From NCBI GenBank assembly GCA_033239125.1, contig BSWB01000001.1, positions 8,878,501 through 8,942,500 on the forward strand: DNA of 64,000 nucleotides, in the 5' to 3' direction. Source of the stretch: Fagopyrum homotropicum. Lineage: Eukaryota > Streptophyta > Magnoliopsida > Caryophyllales > Polygonaceae. The notes beneath the pieces are model-generated. The model saw only the letters and a list, made by a program, of their open reading frames with translations. It ran no database searches and was not told where the DNA came from. This document shows positions 35,814 to 46,136 of the stretch, piece after piece; the first letter of the stretch is position 1; each line of letters begins with the position of its first letter. The translations under genes and the position numbers were made by a program.

Positions 35814-36180
35814 CGAAAGGAAATGAGGAGCAAGAGAAAGAGCCCTCAACTCTAGTAAATACTACATACTTTCATCATAAGGCAACGCAAAGAAAGAAGA
35901 AGAATAAGATTTTGTCGCTCAATGACATGAATGCACGGATGTGTGGATGTATTTTACCTTGTGTTACGATTATGATGATCCTTCGCATGGGCCTACTACG
36001 AAGCTTGCAGGCCCATATTGAACCCGGAGCTCCGGTACAAGTGTTTTGAAGAATGAAAGTGGTATAGACCTTTGCATGCAGTCCACGTTGTTAACTGCAA
36101 CGCCATGCGTCAAACAACACTACTTTATCTCTTCATACAAAGGAGTTAAGTCACCTTGAACGAAGAAAAGATCGATGATA

Positions 36181-36633
36181 TAACAATGACGGTTTAGGTT
36201 TAACCTAAACCGCCGGTTTGGTCGGCGGTTTAGCCGGTTTATTAAAAAAAAAAATTTGAAAAACTAGACTAAACCGGACCAAACCGGCGGTTAACCGACG
36301 GTTTGATCTCCAAACCGTCGGTTTGGTCCATTTTTTAAAAAAAATAAAAAAATAACCAAACCGCCGGTTTATTAAAAAAAAAAAAGAAATTGAAAAACTG
36401 GACTAAACCGGACCAAACCGCCGGTTAACCGACGGTTTGATCTCCAAACCGCCGGTTTAGTCCATTTAAAAAAAAAAAAATTTACCAAGGTTTGGCCAAA
36501 CCTAAACCTAAACCGTAAACCCACGGTTTGGCCAAACCGGAAAACCTAAACCGCCGGTTTGACCAAACCGTCGGTTTGGGCCGATTCACAAACCGCCGGT
36601 TTGGCGGTTTGGTTCAAACCGGACCCATGTCTA
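36181..36633. mobile_element. Non-autonomous hAT-like element rich in AACCGCCGGTT palindromes
   Basis: It consists mostly of copies of aaaccgccggttt and aaccgtcggttt in both orientations separated by A tracts. It includes a tandem duplication of about 120 bp (around 36240-36355 and 36360-36475). The right end, cggacccatgtcta, matches the inverted terminus of the complete hAT at 50018-53575 (tagacatg...ccgg). The left end, taacaatgacgg, is a degraded version. No TSD is recognised and no transposase is present. It is probably a deletion derivative or MITE of that hAT family. Confidence 0.7.
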
Positions 36634-36743
36634 CAACATAGTATTTATGTGGATTTTTTTTCAAAATAATTACAAAATAAAAACAAATTCTCGCATTAGG
36701 CACGGAGGTAAAATTATTCTCAGAGTAGGGAGGATTTAGGGAG

Positions 36744-36799
36744 CAAACTGCGGGTTCCAAACTGCGGGTTCCAAACCCGCAGTTCCAAACTGCGGGTTC
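36744..36799. repeat. 14-bp tandem repeat, four units, third unit core inverted
   Basis: caaactgcgggttc occurs at 36744, 36758 and 36786. The unit at 36772-36785, caaacccgcagttc, carries the same ten-base core in reverse complement. Confidence 0.9.
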
Positions 36800-36838
36800 T
36801 TCACAAACATTTTTAAAGTACTTTGTAATTGAATATTT

Positions 36839-37256
36839 TGTTGGGATAAATTCATATTTCTAAATCTAATTGGACTCAGAGTGGGCTGAAAAGTTGGACC
36901 AAATTAAAAAGGAAAAGGTTGCACAAATCCATATGTGGAAAAGTCTAGAAAAGTGAAAACTTAAATAAGAGAACAAAAGTTAGAATTATCTAGAGTATTA
37001 GGGAAGCTTTTGTAATTATCCTATTAGATAATTGTGCATGTCGGTGGTACTGGATTGCTTTGAGCTCTTCAACCGACATTCATCTCTATATATATGTGTG
37101 ATGTTGTAAACAAAGTAATGTAATGAAGAAAGAGAGTGTGTTCGATCACAAAGGCTTATACACAAAGTGAGGTTAGAGAGTGTGAGTGCGCAACAAATTA
37201 AATACCCGTTTATAAGTATTCGGAGAGTCGGGAACGCAGAGTTTTTTTTCCCTACA
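36839..37256 (+). mobile_element. 5' LTR of a Ty1/copia element
   Basis: It starts TGTTGGGATAAA and ends CCCTACA, giving short inverted TG..CA termini. The copia primer-binding site follows within 2 nt. Length is 418 bp, usual for copia. The matching 3' LTR is absent from the window because the element is cut at about 38375. Confidence 0.75.
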
Positions 37257-37258
37257 AC

Positions 37259-37269
37259 TGGTATCAGAG
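37259..37269 (+). promoter_or_regulatory. Copia primer-binding site (initiator tRNA-Met)
   Basis: TGGTATCAGAG, the common plant copia PBS complementary to the 3' end of initiator tRNA-Met, lies two bases after the LTR. Confidence 0.85.
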
Positions 37270-37319
37270 GCGAGGTTACGATGGTGGTGATCGGGTAAAC
37301 TTTGTTGCTTATTGAATCT

Positions 37320-38360
37320 CGTGATAGGCGTGATGGCGGCCGAAGCGATGAGGGCGTTCGAGATTCCACTCTTTGATGGGAAGATCAACTTCACTTTGTG
37401 GTAGAGTACGATTCAAGACTTCTTGGTGCAACAAGGTCTTGACCAAGCTCTGGAGGAGGAGAAGTCTGGATCGATGAGCGAGGAGAAATGAAGAAGCATC
37501 TAGAGGAAGACGGTAAGTAAAATTCGGTTGGCGTTGACTCCCGAGATTAAGTACGCTGTGTTGAAGGAGACCACACCGAAGGCGTTGTGGGAGAAGCTCG
37601 AGAGCATCTATGCGTCGAAGTCGTTGACCAACCGTTTGTGCTTGAAGATGGAGCTTTACTCGCTCAATATGGAGGAATGAGGTAATCTTCATGACCACAT
37701 TAACTCGTTTAATCAACTAGTATGTCAATTGTTGAATGCTGATGACAAGATTGGAGAAGAAGAGCAAGCATTGTTTTTGTTAGCATCATTGCCGAAGTCC
37801 TACATGTCCTTGGTGCACCGTTACTTGTAGGAAGGAAGTCTCTCTGTGGATGAGGTGACCGCTGCTTTGTGGGAGAGTGAGAGGATGATGAAGAATGATG
37901 CCACCGACAAAGGAGAGGATCGCATACTAGTTGCGGAGGAGCGAGAATGCGGGAGGAGTCAATGGAGGAGGCGTTATGACCCGAGGCAGAGAACATGCTC
38001 GCGACAAGATTTGAGTGAGGTCGAGTGCTTCTACTGCGGGGAGAGGGGTCACATGCAAGCACGGTGACCTCAGATGAGGGAGGACTTAAAGAAGTTGAGA
38101 GAGATGTCGACGGGAAAGAAGAGAGGGGAATCCCACACAACTGTGGTCAGGGAAGTTGCTGAAGTTGATTATGGTGATGTTTACTTGGTGACGGGTGAGG
38201 AGACCGCCAAGTCAGAGTGGGTGATAGACAATGCTGCCTCGATGCATGTATATGTAGAGACCAAGCAATGTTTGACACCTTGGAGACTCGTGGAAAGTTT
38301 GGTCACTTCAACTCAATGAGTGGTGAGAAGTTGAAGGTCGAAGGTACCGGAAGCGTGAGG
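37320..38360 (+). pseudogene. Ty1/copia gag and start of protease, decayed
   Basis: One main + strand frame reads copia gag with several stops: FEIPLFDGKINFTLW (about 37350), KALWEKLESIYASKSLTNRL (about 37580), LHDHINSFNQL (about 37690), LLASLPKSY (about 37780). A zinc knuckle CFYCGERGHMQAR at about 38030 lacks its last cysteine because a TGA stands there. Then a protease-like WVIDNAASMH (about 38220) replaces the usual D-S-G/A-A. Stops include those near 37402, 37489, 37501, 37678, 37828 and 38067. The element is interrupted at about 38375 by the next insertion. It is non-functional. Confidence 0.85.
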
Positions 38361-38375
38361 ATGAGGCTTCATAAC

Positions 38376-39410
38376 TAGGGGGGTAAATATGGTGGGGATT
38401 CCCCGAAATTCGCGGGTATTACCCGTCACGGAGATGAGGATGGAGATTTTAAACGGGGACGGGGACGTGGATGGGGAAAATGTTGATTACCCACTTGGGG
38501 ATGGGGACGGGGATGAAGATAGGGGTATCCGCACCGCCCCCCAATTCGTACCCGAACTCGTTGGGGAACCCTGATGGGAATCTCCGACGGGTAACCCGAT
38601 CAAAATCCCCGACGGGAAACCCGATGTGGATCCCCGACGGGTAACCAGATGGGAATCCCCGACGGGTAATCCGATAAGGATCTCCGGCGAGGAATCTATC
38701 GGGATGCATAAATAAACAAATTATATTTATATTAGACTTTCATTGTGGTTTCATGTTTAATTTAAAAATTACCGATGTTATGCTAATACTAACCTATATA
38801 AATTGGTGTTCGATCATATGAGGATAACACCTCGTGAAACCTAAATCATAAACCGTAAAATTAAATTGATAAAGTAATATAACACTTTATCTTGATATCG
38901 TAATTTAAATGTTAGTATGATATAATTATTTTAGTTTACACTAGTTTGTACTACGAGTCTCGATCCTACTTGAACGAGCGAAACCTAATATATATGCGGT
39001 ATAACTTTTCTTTGTCAAGTTTTTTTTATTATTTTAAAAAACATGTAGTTTTCTTCTTTCTTTTTTTTCGTGTTTTTTTATTTATATAGTAAAACAAAGT
39101 AACAATTTTCTATTTTATGGTCTAATTTCACATTTATTGTCCGAATTAATGTTTTTTTCAAAATCCTAAAAGTTAAACGGGGATGGGGATAAAGATTTTT
39201 ACGGGAAAAACCATAGAATTTTAAAATGGAAAAAATTAAACGGGGATGGGGAATCCCCGATGGGGACGAATATCTGACGGGGACGGGGATGAGGACAATT
39301 CTCAATACCCGAACGAGTATGGAGATGGGGACGGAGGGCATTATACTAAACGGGTATGGGGATGAATAGGGTACTCTCCGCCCCAAACCCGACCCATGTT
39401 TTCACTTTAT
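38376..39410. mobile_element. Small hAT-like element with GGGGATGGGGA-type repeats
   Basis: It starts taggggggtaaatatgg and ends about ccgacccatgttttcac, whose complement (gtgaaaacatgggtcgg) resembles the start. Subterminal arrays of ggggatggggac and ccccgacgggtaacccgat fill both ends and the middle is AT-rich. Flanks ttcataac and gttataac match at six of eight positions. The right boundary is uncertain because a 40-bp direct repeat (39392-39433 and 39494-39536) overlaps it. It disrupts the copia gag. Confidence 0.55.
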
Positions 39411-40082
39411 AGGGTTATAACTTATAAGAAATTGGAATAAGTTCTTCCTGGTACTTGGTATTTGGTATGATGTTGAAATGAAATATTTTTGACACATGTT
39501 TTGACTTTATAGGAGTTATGAAACGAGAAATCATATCATATTTGATGATATATGTGTGAATGTTTATGATGTAAATATATGTTATTTTTTAAACTACATT
39601 TAAGAAAAATATAGACTAGCGAATAACTTAAGATTAAACACTAAACAATCGTCAACCCAAATAAATAGGTATATATATTTCTTCTATCAAATATTTTTTT
39701 TTTCTAATTGAACAAATTATATTGTTTTCGAGCATTTTTTGGTTACATTACATATTGAATGTATTATTCGTATTATAGGTAAAAAACGTTTTTGTCAAAA
39801 TCTTGTTTTCTACAAAATAGTTATATAATTTAAATTAATTGATGGACAATAAAAAAATTATAAAAAAATATTAATTTTATTTTATGAAACTAAATAAGCA
39901 AGTATATATATATAATAAAAATTTATTAATGTAGTTTTATATTTAAAATAAGTTTATGTTGGAATAGGATACCCACCTTTATTTCTAGAATCAACTTCTT
40001 CTCTAGAGTTGGAATGAGTCATTCCATGAAATCATTCTCATTCCAATTCCAAGTCTTACCAAACACGAGGTATTGGTATGGC
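39411..40082. other. AT-rich intergenic stretch
   Basis: No gene is seen. At 40010-40135, repeated attccaattcc/attccgattcc followed by accaaacgtgccctaa looks like one end of a Tourist-like MITE (GGGCACGTTTGG when reversed). The other end is not found. Confidence 0.4.
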
Positions 40083-40229
40083 TCATTCCGATTCCGATTC
40101 TTGATTCCATGGAAATCGTACCAAACGTGCCCTAAGAGAATGGATTGGAAGTTGCAAGGATAACAGTTGCAGAAAATGAGGAAGAAATTTTGGAGACATT
40201 TTTTTTTGATACATACGTAAACAATTAGA

Positions 40230-40690
40230 CGGATCAATTTTTAGAAACCAACGGATGAGGTCATGAACATCTTCGGGAATCGCATTGAAGTCCAGCTTGA
40301 CCAAGTGTCCGTGCCTCGCAATCCTGTCCGCAACCCTGTTGACTTCCCTGTATATATGTTGTATCATGGAGTATGAGAAACCTGATATAAGATAGAAAAT
40401 GTCATTGATAATCATGTCAAGCTCCCACGGAGGTTTCCAAATTTGATTAACTGAATTGATTAGAACCAAATTATCTCCTTCAATTTTGATCGCTGGAAAA
40501 CCATTCTCTTTTGCCTTTTGTAGGCCCATTCGTATAGCAATTGCTTCTGCTTCCAAAGTTAAATCTGCGTTACATGTACCGCTTCCTATTGCAATAGGAA
40601 CGACACAATGGTCTCTGATGATAAATTCAAATGAGAATTGATTTGTATCACGTTGAGATGCATCAAAATTAAGTTTTTTTTTTACTTCCT
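40230..40690 (-). pseudogene. LINE ORF2 RNase H domain
   Basis: The - strand frame reads KLNFDASQRD (about 40665), LEAEAIAIRMGL (about 40550), KIEGDNLVLINSVNQIWKPP (about 40470) and VNRVADRIARHG (about 40330). These are the D, E, D and D regions of an RNase H. The domain itself is intact and very close in sequence to that of the LINE at 6907-7390. Confidence 0.85.
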
Positions 40691-41099
40691 TCTCCCGATC
40701 TTTCCCACTTTAAATTTTTCTTTTTTTTTCTTCTCGCCTTTTTGCTCAATGTATTAGTATTTTTGTGATTCTTATTAGCTTGGTCTCACACGTATAATTG
40801 GTTTATAGCTTGTGTTTTAAAACTTTGTGGGATTTTAGTTTTGTGGAAAATGAATTGGTTCCTAGCCATCCACATGTTCCACCAGATGATGACCAGTTGA
40901 CATTTTCTCTTTGATGTCAAAAAGTGCCTCTATAATGCCCTTATTGTCAATGTCACAATTCTTTAAAATGGTTGTAATGTTACAGACATCAATAGCCATT
41001 TCCAAAGCAAGACACTGAAAAAGAGGTGCTTCGCGCTTTCCGTATGATGGTTACATAGTTCACAATTCATAAAAATAGGGATTTTTTTGTCTATCAAGG

Positions 41100-41975
41100 T
41101 TCTGTTTTGTTGGGAGGCCGTCTAATGCTAGTTTCCATAAAAAAGTTTTTAATTTTCGGCATGACATCCATTTTCCATATCCAAGTATTATCTGTTGTGA
41201 CTCCCATTTTTTATTTTTGAATTAACTCCATAGCTGATTTAGTCGAATATCATCCTTCATTGTTCCCAGACCAATATAGCATATCCTTGATATCATTAAT
41301 GGGAAGGTTATATTTTTTTATTCTATCGATGATATCATTAGGCAAAATCATGTTTAATTGGTTTAACATTTGATGATTCCATGTATTATTAATGATAAAC
41401 TTGGAAACAAATTCCATCAGATTATCCAGATTTGTAAACTTTGCCAGATCCATGAGTGGTTTTTCCATAAGCCATTTATCCTTCCAGAATCTTATCGTGT
41501 TTCCATCTCCTACTCTCCATCTGAGTCCTTTATCTAGATCTTTTCTAAGTTTTATTTGATTCTTCCATTGCCATGAAGCACTCGACCCACATTGGTAATT
41601 CCAAAGGCAATTTCCTTTGAAGTATTTTTCTATGACAATTTTGACCAAAATGTTTTCTAGTTCTACCATTATTTTGCACAGAAGTTTCATTTGTAGTGCT
41701 TTATTCATGTCTTCTGATTTTCTGATACCCGTGCCACCTAATGATCTTGGTTTACAGATTTTGTCCCAACTGGTTAGTGGGTGAAAATTGGGTCCTTTAT
41801 TCCAAAAGAAAAGTCTATTAAGTTTGTCTAGTTCATTGTGAATACTTGTAGGTAACATAAAAGCTTGCATTAAGTAACTTGGTCTGGCATTAAGATTGAA
41901 TTTAATTAATGTTATTCTTCCTTCTTGCGACCAGGTCGATGCTTTCCACCTGGTTAATTGTTGTTTGGTTTTCAT
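41100..41975 (-). pseudogene. LINE ORF2 RT tail and zinc-binding domain
   Basis: The open frame 41975-41250 begins KTKQQLTRWKASTWSQEGR, the RT thumb, and continues FFWNKGPNFHPLTSWDKIC, GIRKSEDMNKALQMKLL and WRVGDGNTIRFWKDKW. A stop near 41250 and frameshifts precede the Cys/His region (about 41040-41100). Confidence 0.85.
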
Positions 41976-42146
41976 AATTACGGAGTTAAAAATCTCTTTA
42001 TTAATCCGTCCATTAATAATAGGGCATCCAAGGTATTGTTCGAGGCTGATAGTGCCATTAATTCAAAGATGTGGCTGGATGCGTCTTTTGGTACCTTGGT
42101 CAGTGTTAACAGTGGTTTGGAAAACTGATTTATTAAAGTTAATAAT

Positions 42147-43000
42147 CTATCTTGAAATGTCACAATAGTCATGTAGGACTGAAAGAATTTTATTGCTAGC
42201 TTGTGCAGTTGTTTTAGTAAAAATTACAATGTCATGAGCAAATGCCAAGAAGGGTATTCTAGTCCCATTTTTGGTGACCGGAAAACCGATCGATTTAGGA
42301 TTTTCATTAGATATTTTCTGAATATTTCTAGATAGGACCTCCACACACAGGTTAAATAACAGAGGAGATAGGGGGTCATCTTGACGAAGACCACGTTGTG
42401 GACAAAAATGCTAGTGTGAGGGTCATTAATCAAAATGGAAAAAGAGACCGTAGAAATACACTCTTGAATTCAATTTCTAAATTTCTCCCCAAATCCGAAT
42501 TTTTGTAATACTGCTTTTAAATATTCCCATTCGACTTTATCGTAAGCTTTTTCCATGTCTAATTTAATAGTCATATACCCATTTTTTTCTTTTTTTTTTT
42601 GCTTTAAAGCATGACAATTTCATGTGCTATAAGCACATGATCATGAATTGCTCTATTTTTAACGAAAGCGCTTTGTAATGGATGAATTAGGTTTGGAAGG
42701 ACTACACTTAGTCTTTTTGCTAGGATTTTTGCGATAATTTTGTAGACGGTTGATAATAGACTTATAGGTCTAGTCTGACGTTGTAATTGGGTTATCATTT
42801 TTAGGAAGCAAGGCGATGAAAGTAAGATTTAATTGCCTAAGAATTTTCCCATTTCTATAAAAACTTTTAACTACCATAATGACTGATGGGCCGACAATGT
42901 GCCAATATTTTCTATAAAAACCTGCATTCATACAATCGGGTTCCGGAGATTTGTCCCTACCTATCGAAAATAGGGCTTCTTTGATTTTACTTGTATGAAA
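42147..43000 (-). pseudogene. LINE ORF2 reverse transcriptase core, catalytically altered
   Basis: Pieces in different frames: SPEPDCMNAG-like near 42940, then RPISLLSTVYKIIAKILAKR (about 42770), LQSAFVKNRAIHDHVLIAHE (about 42670), a block with CVEVLSRNIQKIS (about 42340), and FAHDIVIFTKT (about 42235) where FADD is expected. The D-to-H change would remove a catalytic aspartate. A T-rich interruption lies at 42580-42601. Confidence 0.85.
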
Positions 43001-43468
43001 GGTGCTGCCATATTGATGTTATCTTTTTCAGTTATTTCAGGTTTAATTACTTGTAATTGACTTTGAAGTTTATTCATATCAATTATTGATGCTTTAAAAC
43101 GAAGCTTGTAATTGCTAATAAAATTCTTCATTGATATCGAACTCTTTAGCTAAAATCATACCATTAGTCTTTGTAATTGTCGTTATATTTTTTTTTATTT
43201 ATTCGGCCCGTTGCTTTCCTATGGTGAAATTTAGTATTCTTATTTACTAATTGCAGATTTGTGGTTTTAGCTCGCTGCATCCAAAACTTATTTTGGTATT
43301 CCACTAAACACTCTCTTTTTCTATTCATTTTGTTAATTTTATCGTTTAAAACTTGGTCAAACATTGCAAAATTCTTTTTTTGGAGATCTTCTAGTTCCTT
43401 ATCTACATTTTACAATTGTCTATGAATATTACCGAATTTTTTCCGACACCACTATTTCAGTTTTCGTT

Positions 43469-44330
43469 TTAATAGATTTGTCTTTTTGCGAGATTAAACA
43501 TATGAGTCCCCGAGAATTGGGTTCTCCATGCTTGTTTAATGACATTCTCGCAGCCTGATCTTTGCATCCACATTGTTTCAAATCTAAACGGTTTATTTTT
43601 GACAATGACTTGTGCGTTTTGAAAATAAAAGGAAATCATACAGTGGTCATAATTTGTAAAGGCGTGCTTTCTAGTATGAATCCCTGGATATTCGTGTATG
43701 ATCTCAATTGAGGACATAATTCTGTCTAATTTTTCGTAAGTATTATCATCGACTTCTTTCTTTATTTTCCAAGTATAGTTATTTCCTTTTGTTGGAAAAG
43801 TCTGGAGGTTATGTTGGTTAGAAAATTGAGTTAATCTATCAAGCTTATTGTTAGCAGGACATGCTCCTCCATTTTTATCAGACGGTAGCAGTAGCTCATT
43901 GTAGTCCCCAATAATTAACATTGCAAGGTTAGTATTGTTTAGTTCATCGTTGAGTTGCGACTAGAACATGTTTTTTTATTTGTTCATTAGGTGGTGCAAA
44001 AGTAAACACTATCATGGATTGGAAATTAGTGTTTTGATTTGTGTGTTTTGCTAGTAATATTTGCCCGACGATTTACAAATTTCTATTTTTTCGCCCTTAA
44101 TTTGGTAATCTTTTCAAAGAAGGCAAAAGCCCCCTTGCAAATCCTGTTGCCGGAATGAAAAAAATTCTATCAAATCCCGCGCTCTTCCAAGCTCTTTCTT
44201 TAGGTTCGCCCTTTGTTTTTGTGTCCGCCAGCATGATCATTTGGATGTGCTCATTTTTACAAGTAATATTCATATTAGTCCAATTATTATTTTTCTTCAT
44301 GGCTTTACAATTCCAGAAAGCAATCTTCAT
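43469..44330 (-). pseudogene. LINE ORF2 endonuclease
   Basis: It starts MKIAFWNCKAMKKNNNWTN at 44330. A second open frame, 43921-43469, has MLIIGDYNELLLPSDKNGG (GDYN motif), NNYTWKI and NYDHCMISFYF (degraded SDH region). Frame changes lie near 44097 and 43960. The ATG of ORF2 overlaps the TGA of ORF1 as ATGA (44330-44327). Confidence 0.85.
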
Positions 44331-44677
44331 TGTTGTATGGTATTTGTAGAAGGGAAGTTACGCTCCATTGTTCCAACCATGATTTCCTTAATTAAAATTT
44401 TTCTAACTGATGAGGTGTTTGTTGTTATCTTAGAGAAAATATTTATCTTTATTGAGTCTCTCAACTGTCTCGAACTACTGCAAGTTTGTGAACAAACGTT
44501 GACCTCAACCCATTCATTCAATGTATCCTCAAAAATCATCTTCTTTTGTTTGTTCCTATAACATTCAAATGCCAATTTACTCCTCCAACCTGCACAATAT
44601 CGCTTACCTTGACTCACCAAAACACTATTATATTCTATTCTTTGACATATTATATATAAAATAAGACGAAGATACAT
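44327..44677 (-). pseudogene. Probable LINE ORF1 C-terminal fragment
   Basis: A 116-codon - strand frame with a basic, Cys-containing sequence (GKRYCAGWRSKLAFECYRNK) ends in TGA overlapping the ORF2 start. Its position argues for the LINE's ORF1 end. I do not recognise its sequence, and the DUF4283 part is not adjacent (a DUF4283 ORF1 lies at 62580-64000, beyond the nested insertions). Confidence 0.5.
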
Positions 44678-44799
44678 ACACGTACAACATGTTCGAAGAA
44701 ACTGATTCGGGAGTCTATCTTCAACTATACCCTTACACTAGGATTTTGTATCATTTACAAACCAAATCAGCATTGTTCTTTCATTCTGGTCATTTTTTA

Positions 44800-45840
44800 G
44801 TGTTAGGAGTGCCAATTTTGTTCTATGAGTTCGGAAGTCCTGAGCATTTTCCTTACACCTTGGATGAAGTTTTTGCTTGTATTAGCTTTGTTGGCCTTCT
44901 CTATCCATAGAATTTGTCTTTCATCTATCTCAAATCTGCAAAAAAATTGGAACATGTGATCAGTTTGCATTATGTACACTAGAAATACTATTTTCAACTT
45001 TCCTTTTTGTTTTTTTGGTGTAGAATCGATAATATCCAAGTGCAGAGGACACCAGCTGACCTGCAACACTGAACCTGCACACATACAAACGTCACATAAA
45101 TCCCAAATTGCAAACCATATGCAAATAGGAAAATTAAACTGAAGGAAATTATATCTAATACATTCCTTCTTAGTAACATTAGCTTGGTAATCATTGGATT
45201 GGCAGCAGTGATCACAACAACTATGAAATTTCGTCCACTGCAGCTTGAAGATTAACTCCAAAAAATTCAATTTAAGGACTTGTCGAATCTGCAGTAGCCT
45301 TCTTGTGTAAGCAACCAATTCCTTGTCAGAATTTGTACTTCCTACACAATTCAACAAATTAACAAACGCTTTCCAAACATACAAATCAGACTCCACAGAC
45401 TCAGCATTCAACTGAGGATATTTCACTTTCCTACTCAAAAGCATCCATCTTGTTGAAAACAACTCATGAGAAGAACCAAAAAAGTTCACAATGCAAGAGT
45501 GATTTATGATTGTCACATAATCATCATTCAAGCTTAATCCATAACTAATTTTTGCCTTACTGTAAATCAAACAGAAGCAAGCATCAAGAGCTTGTAAAAA
45601 CCCGGCCCTTGCAGTTTCAAGTTTATCTCCAAAAAATTCACTTGGAGCATGTAACCATCATTCAAACTAATATCATAGTTATTATTTGTCTTAATGTAAA
45701 TCAAACATAGGCAAGCTTCAATAAACCATTCGAAAAAGCAAATGAGGCAAACTGTATCGTCTTTGATCTTATTCTTTACTCCTAGATTGTTTTGGAATTC
45801 ATAGATTAAGCTAAACTTTGCATCGCAAAAATATAAGAAC
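44800..45840 (-). pseudogene. Unidentified gene fragments with internal duplication
   Basis: The - strand frame 45570-44803 (255 codons) is not LINE- or LTR-element-like: SLNDDYVTIINHSCIVNFF, FSTRWMLLSRKVKYPQLNAE, ESDLYVWKAFVNLLNCVGS, DKELVAYTRRLLQIRQVL. Upstream (45640-45830) a related stretch repeats its start (EACLCLIYIK...YDISLNDGYM against DACFCLIYSK...YGLSLNDDYV), and VNFLEINLKLQG resembles LNFLELIFKLQW. Pyrimidine-rich tracts ending in gcag (e.g. minus-strand ttttttttgcag near 44942) look like retained 3' splice sites, so it may be DNA-captured exons of a host gene. I cannot name the parent. Confidence 0.5.
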
Positions 45841-46131
45841 TCTCATGTAACACCCCAAATCGGAGGGACTCGGGATGCCAAATTGGGTTAGAATCTCACA
45901 ACGGATTCTGACCCTAGCCTGACAACAAGTTCACTGGACCTTACAACATGACACTGACATATATAAAACAAATACATAAAACTGTATAAACAGTACATCT
46001 CAAAGGTAAAGACAACATAGCCGAGTATAAACAACATCCTCACATAGGAGGGAAAGCAAGACATCATCCTCACGCAGGAGGGAAACACAACAATCCCAAA
46101 CCAACCACCTAATGTACAGTCCTCGGCCTGT

Positions 46132-46136
46132 CACCC
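46132..46136. repeat. TSD of the Athila-like element, left
   Basis: CACCC, identical to 60817-60821, directly outside the TG...CA termini. Confidence 0.9.

Larger units (their letters stand above)
40198..44690 (-). mobile_element. Decayed L1-like LINE with RNase H
   Basis: On the - strand, parts in order are: ORF1 C-terminus (44677-44327), endonuclease (44330-43469), RT (43000-42147), RT tail and zf-RVT (41975-41100), RNase H (40690-40230), then an A tract (T run 40199-40207). Frameshifts and stops are frequent. The RT box is FAHD instead of FADD. I found no TSD, because the 5' end is not clear (it may lie beyond 44690). It belongs to the same group as the LINE at 6866-8667. Confidence 0.85.

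Noticed and set aside
44690..44700. gaagaaa near 44695 as the 5' TSD of the LINE at 40.2-44.7 kb
   Set aside because: Only seven bases agree with the 3' flank (gaagaaattttggagac). Chance is as likely.
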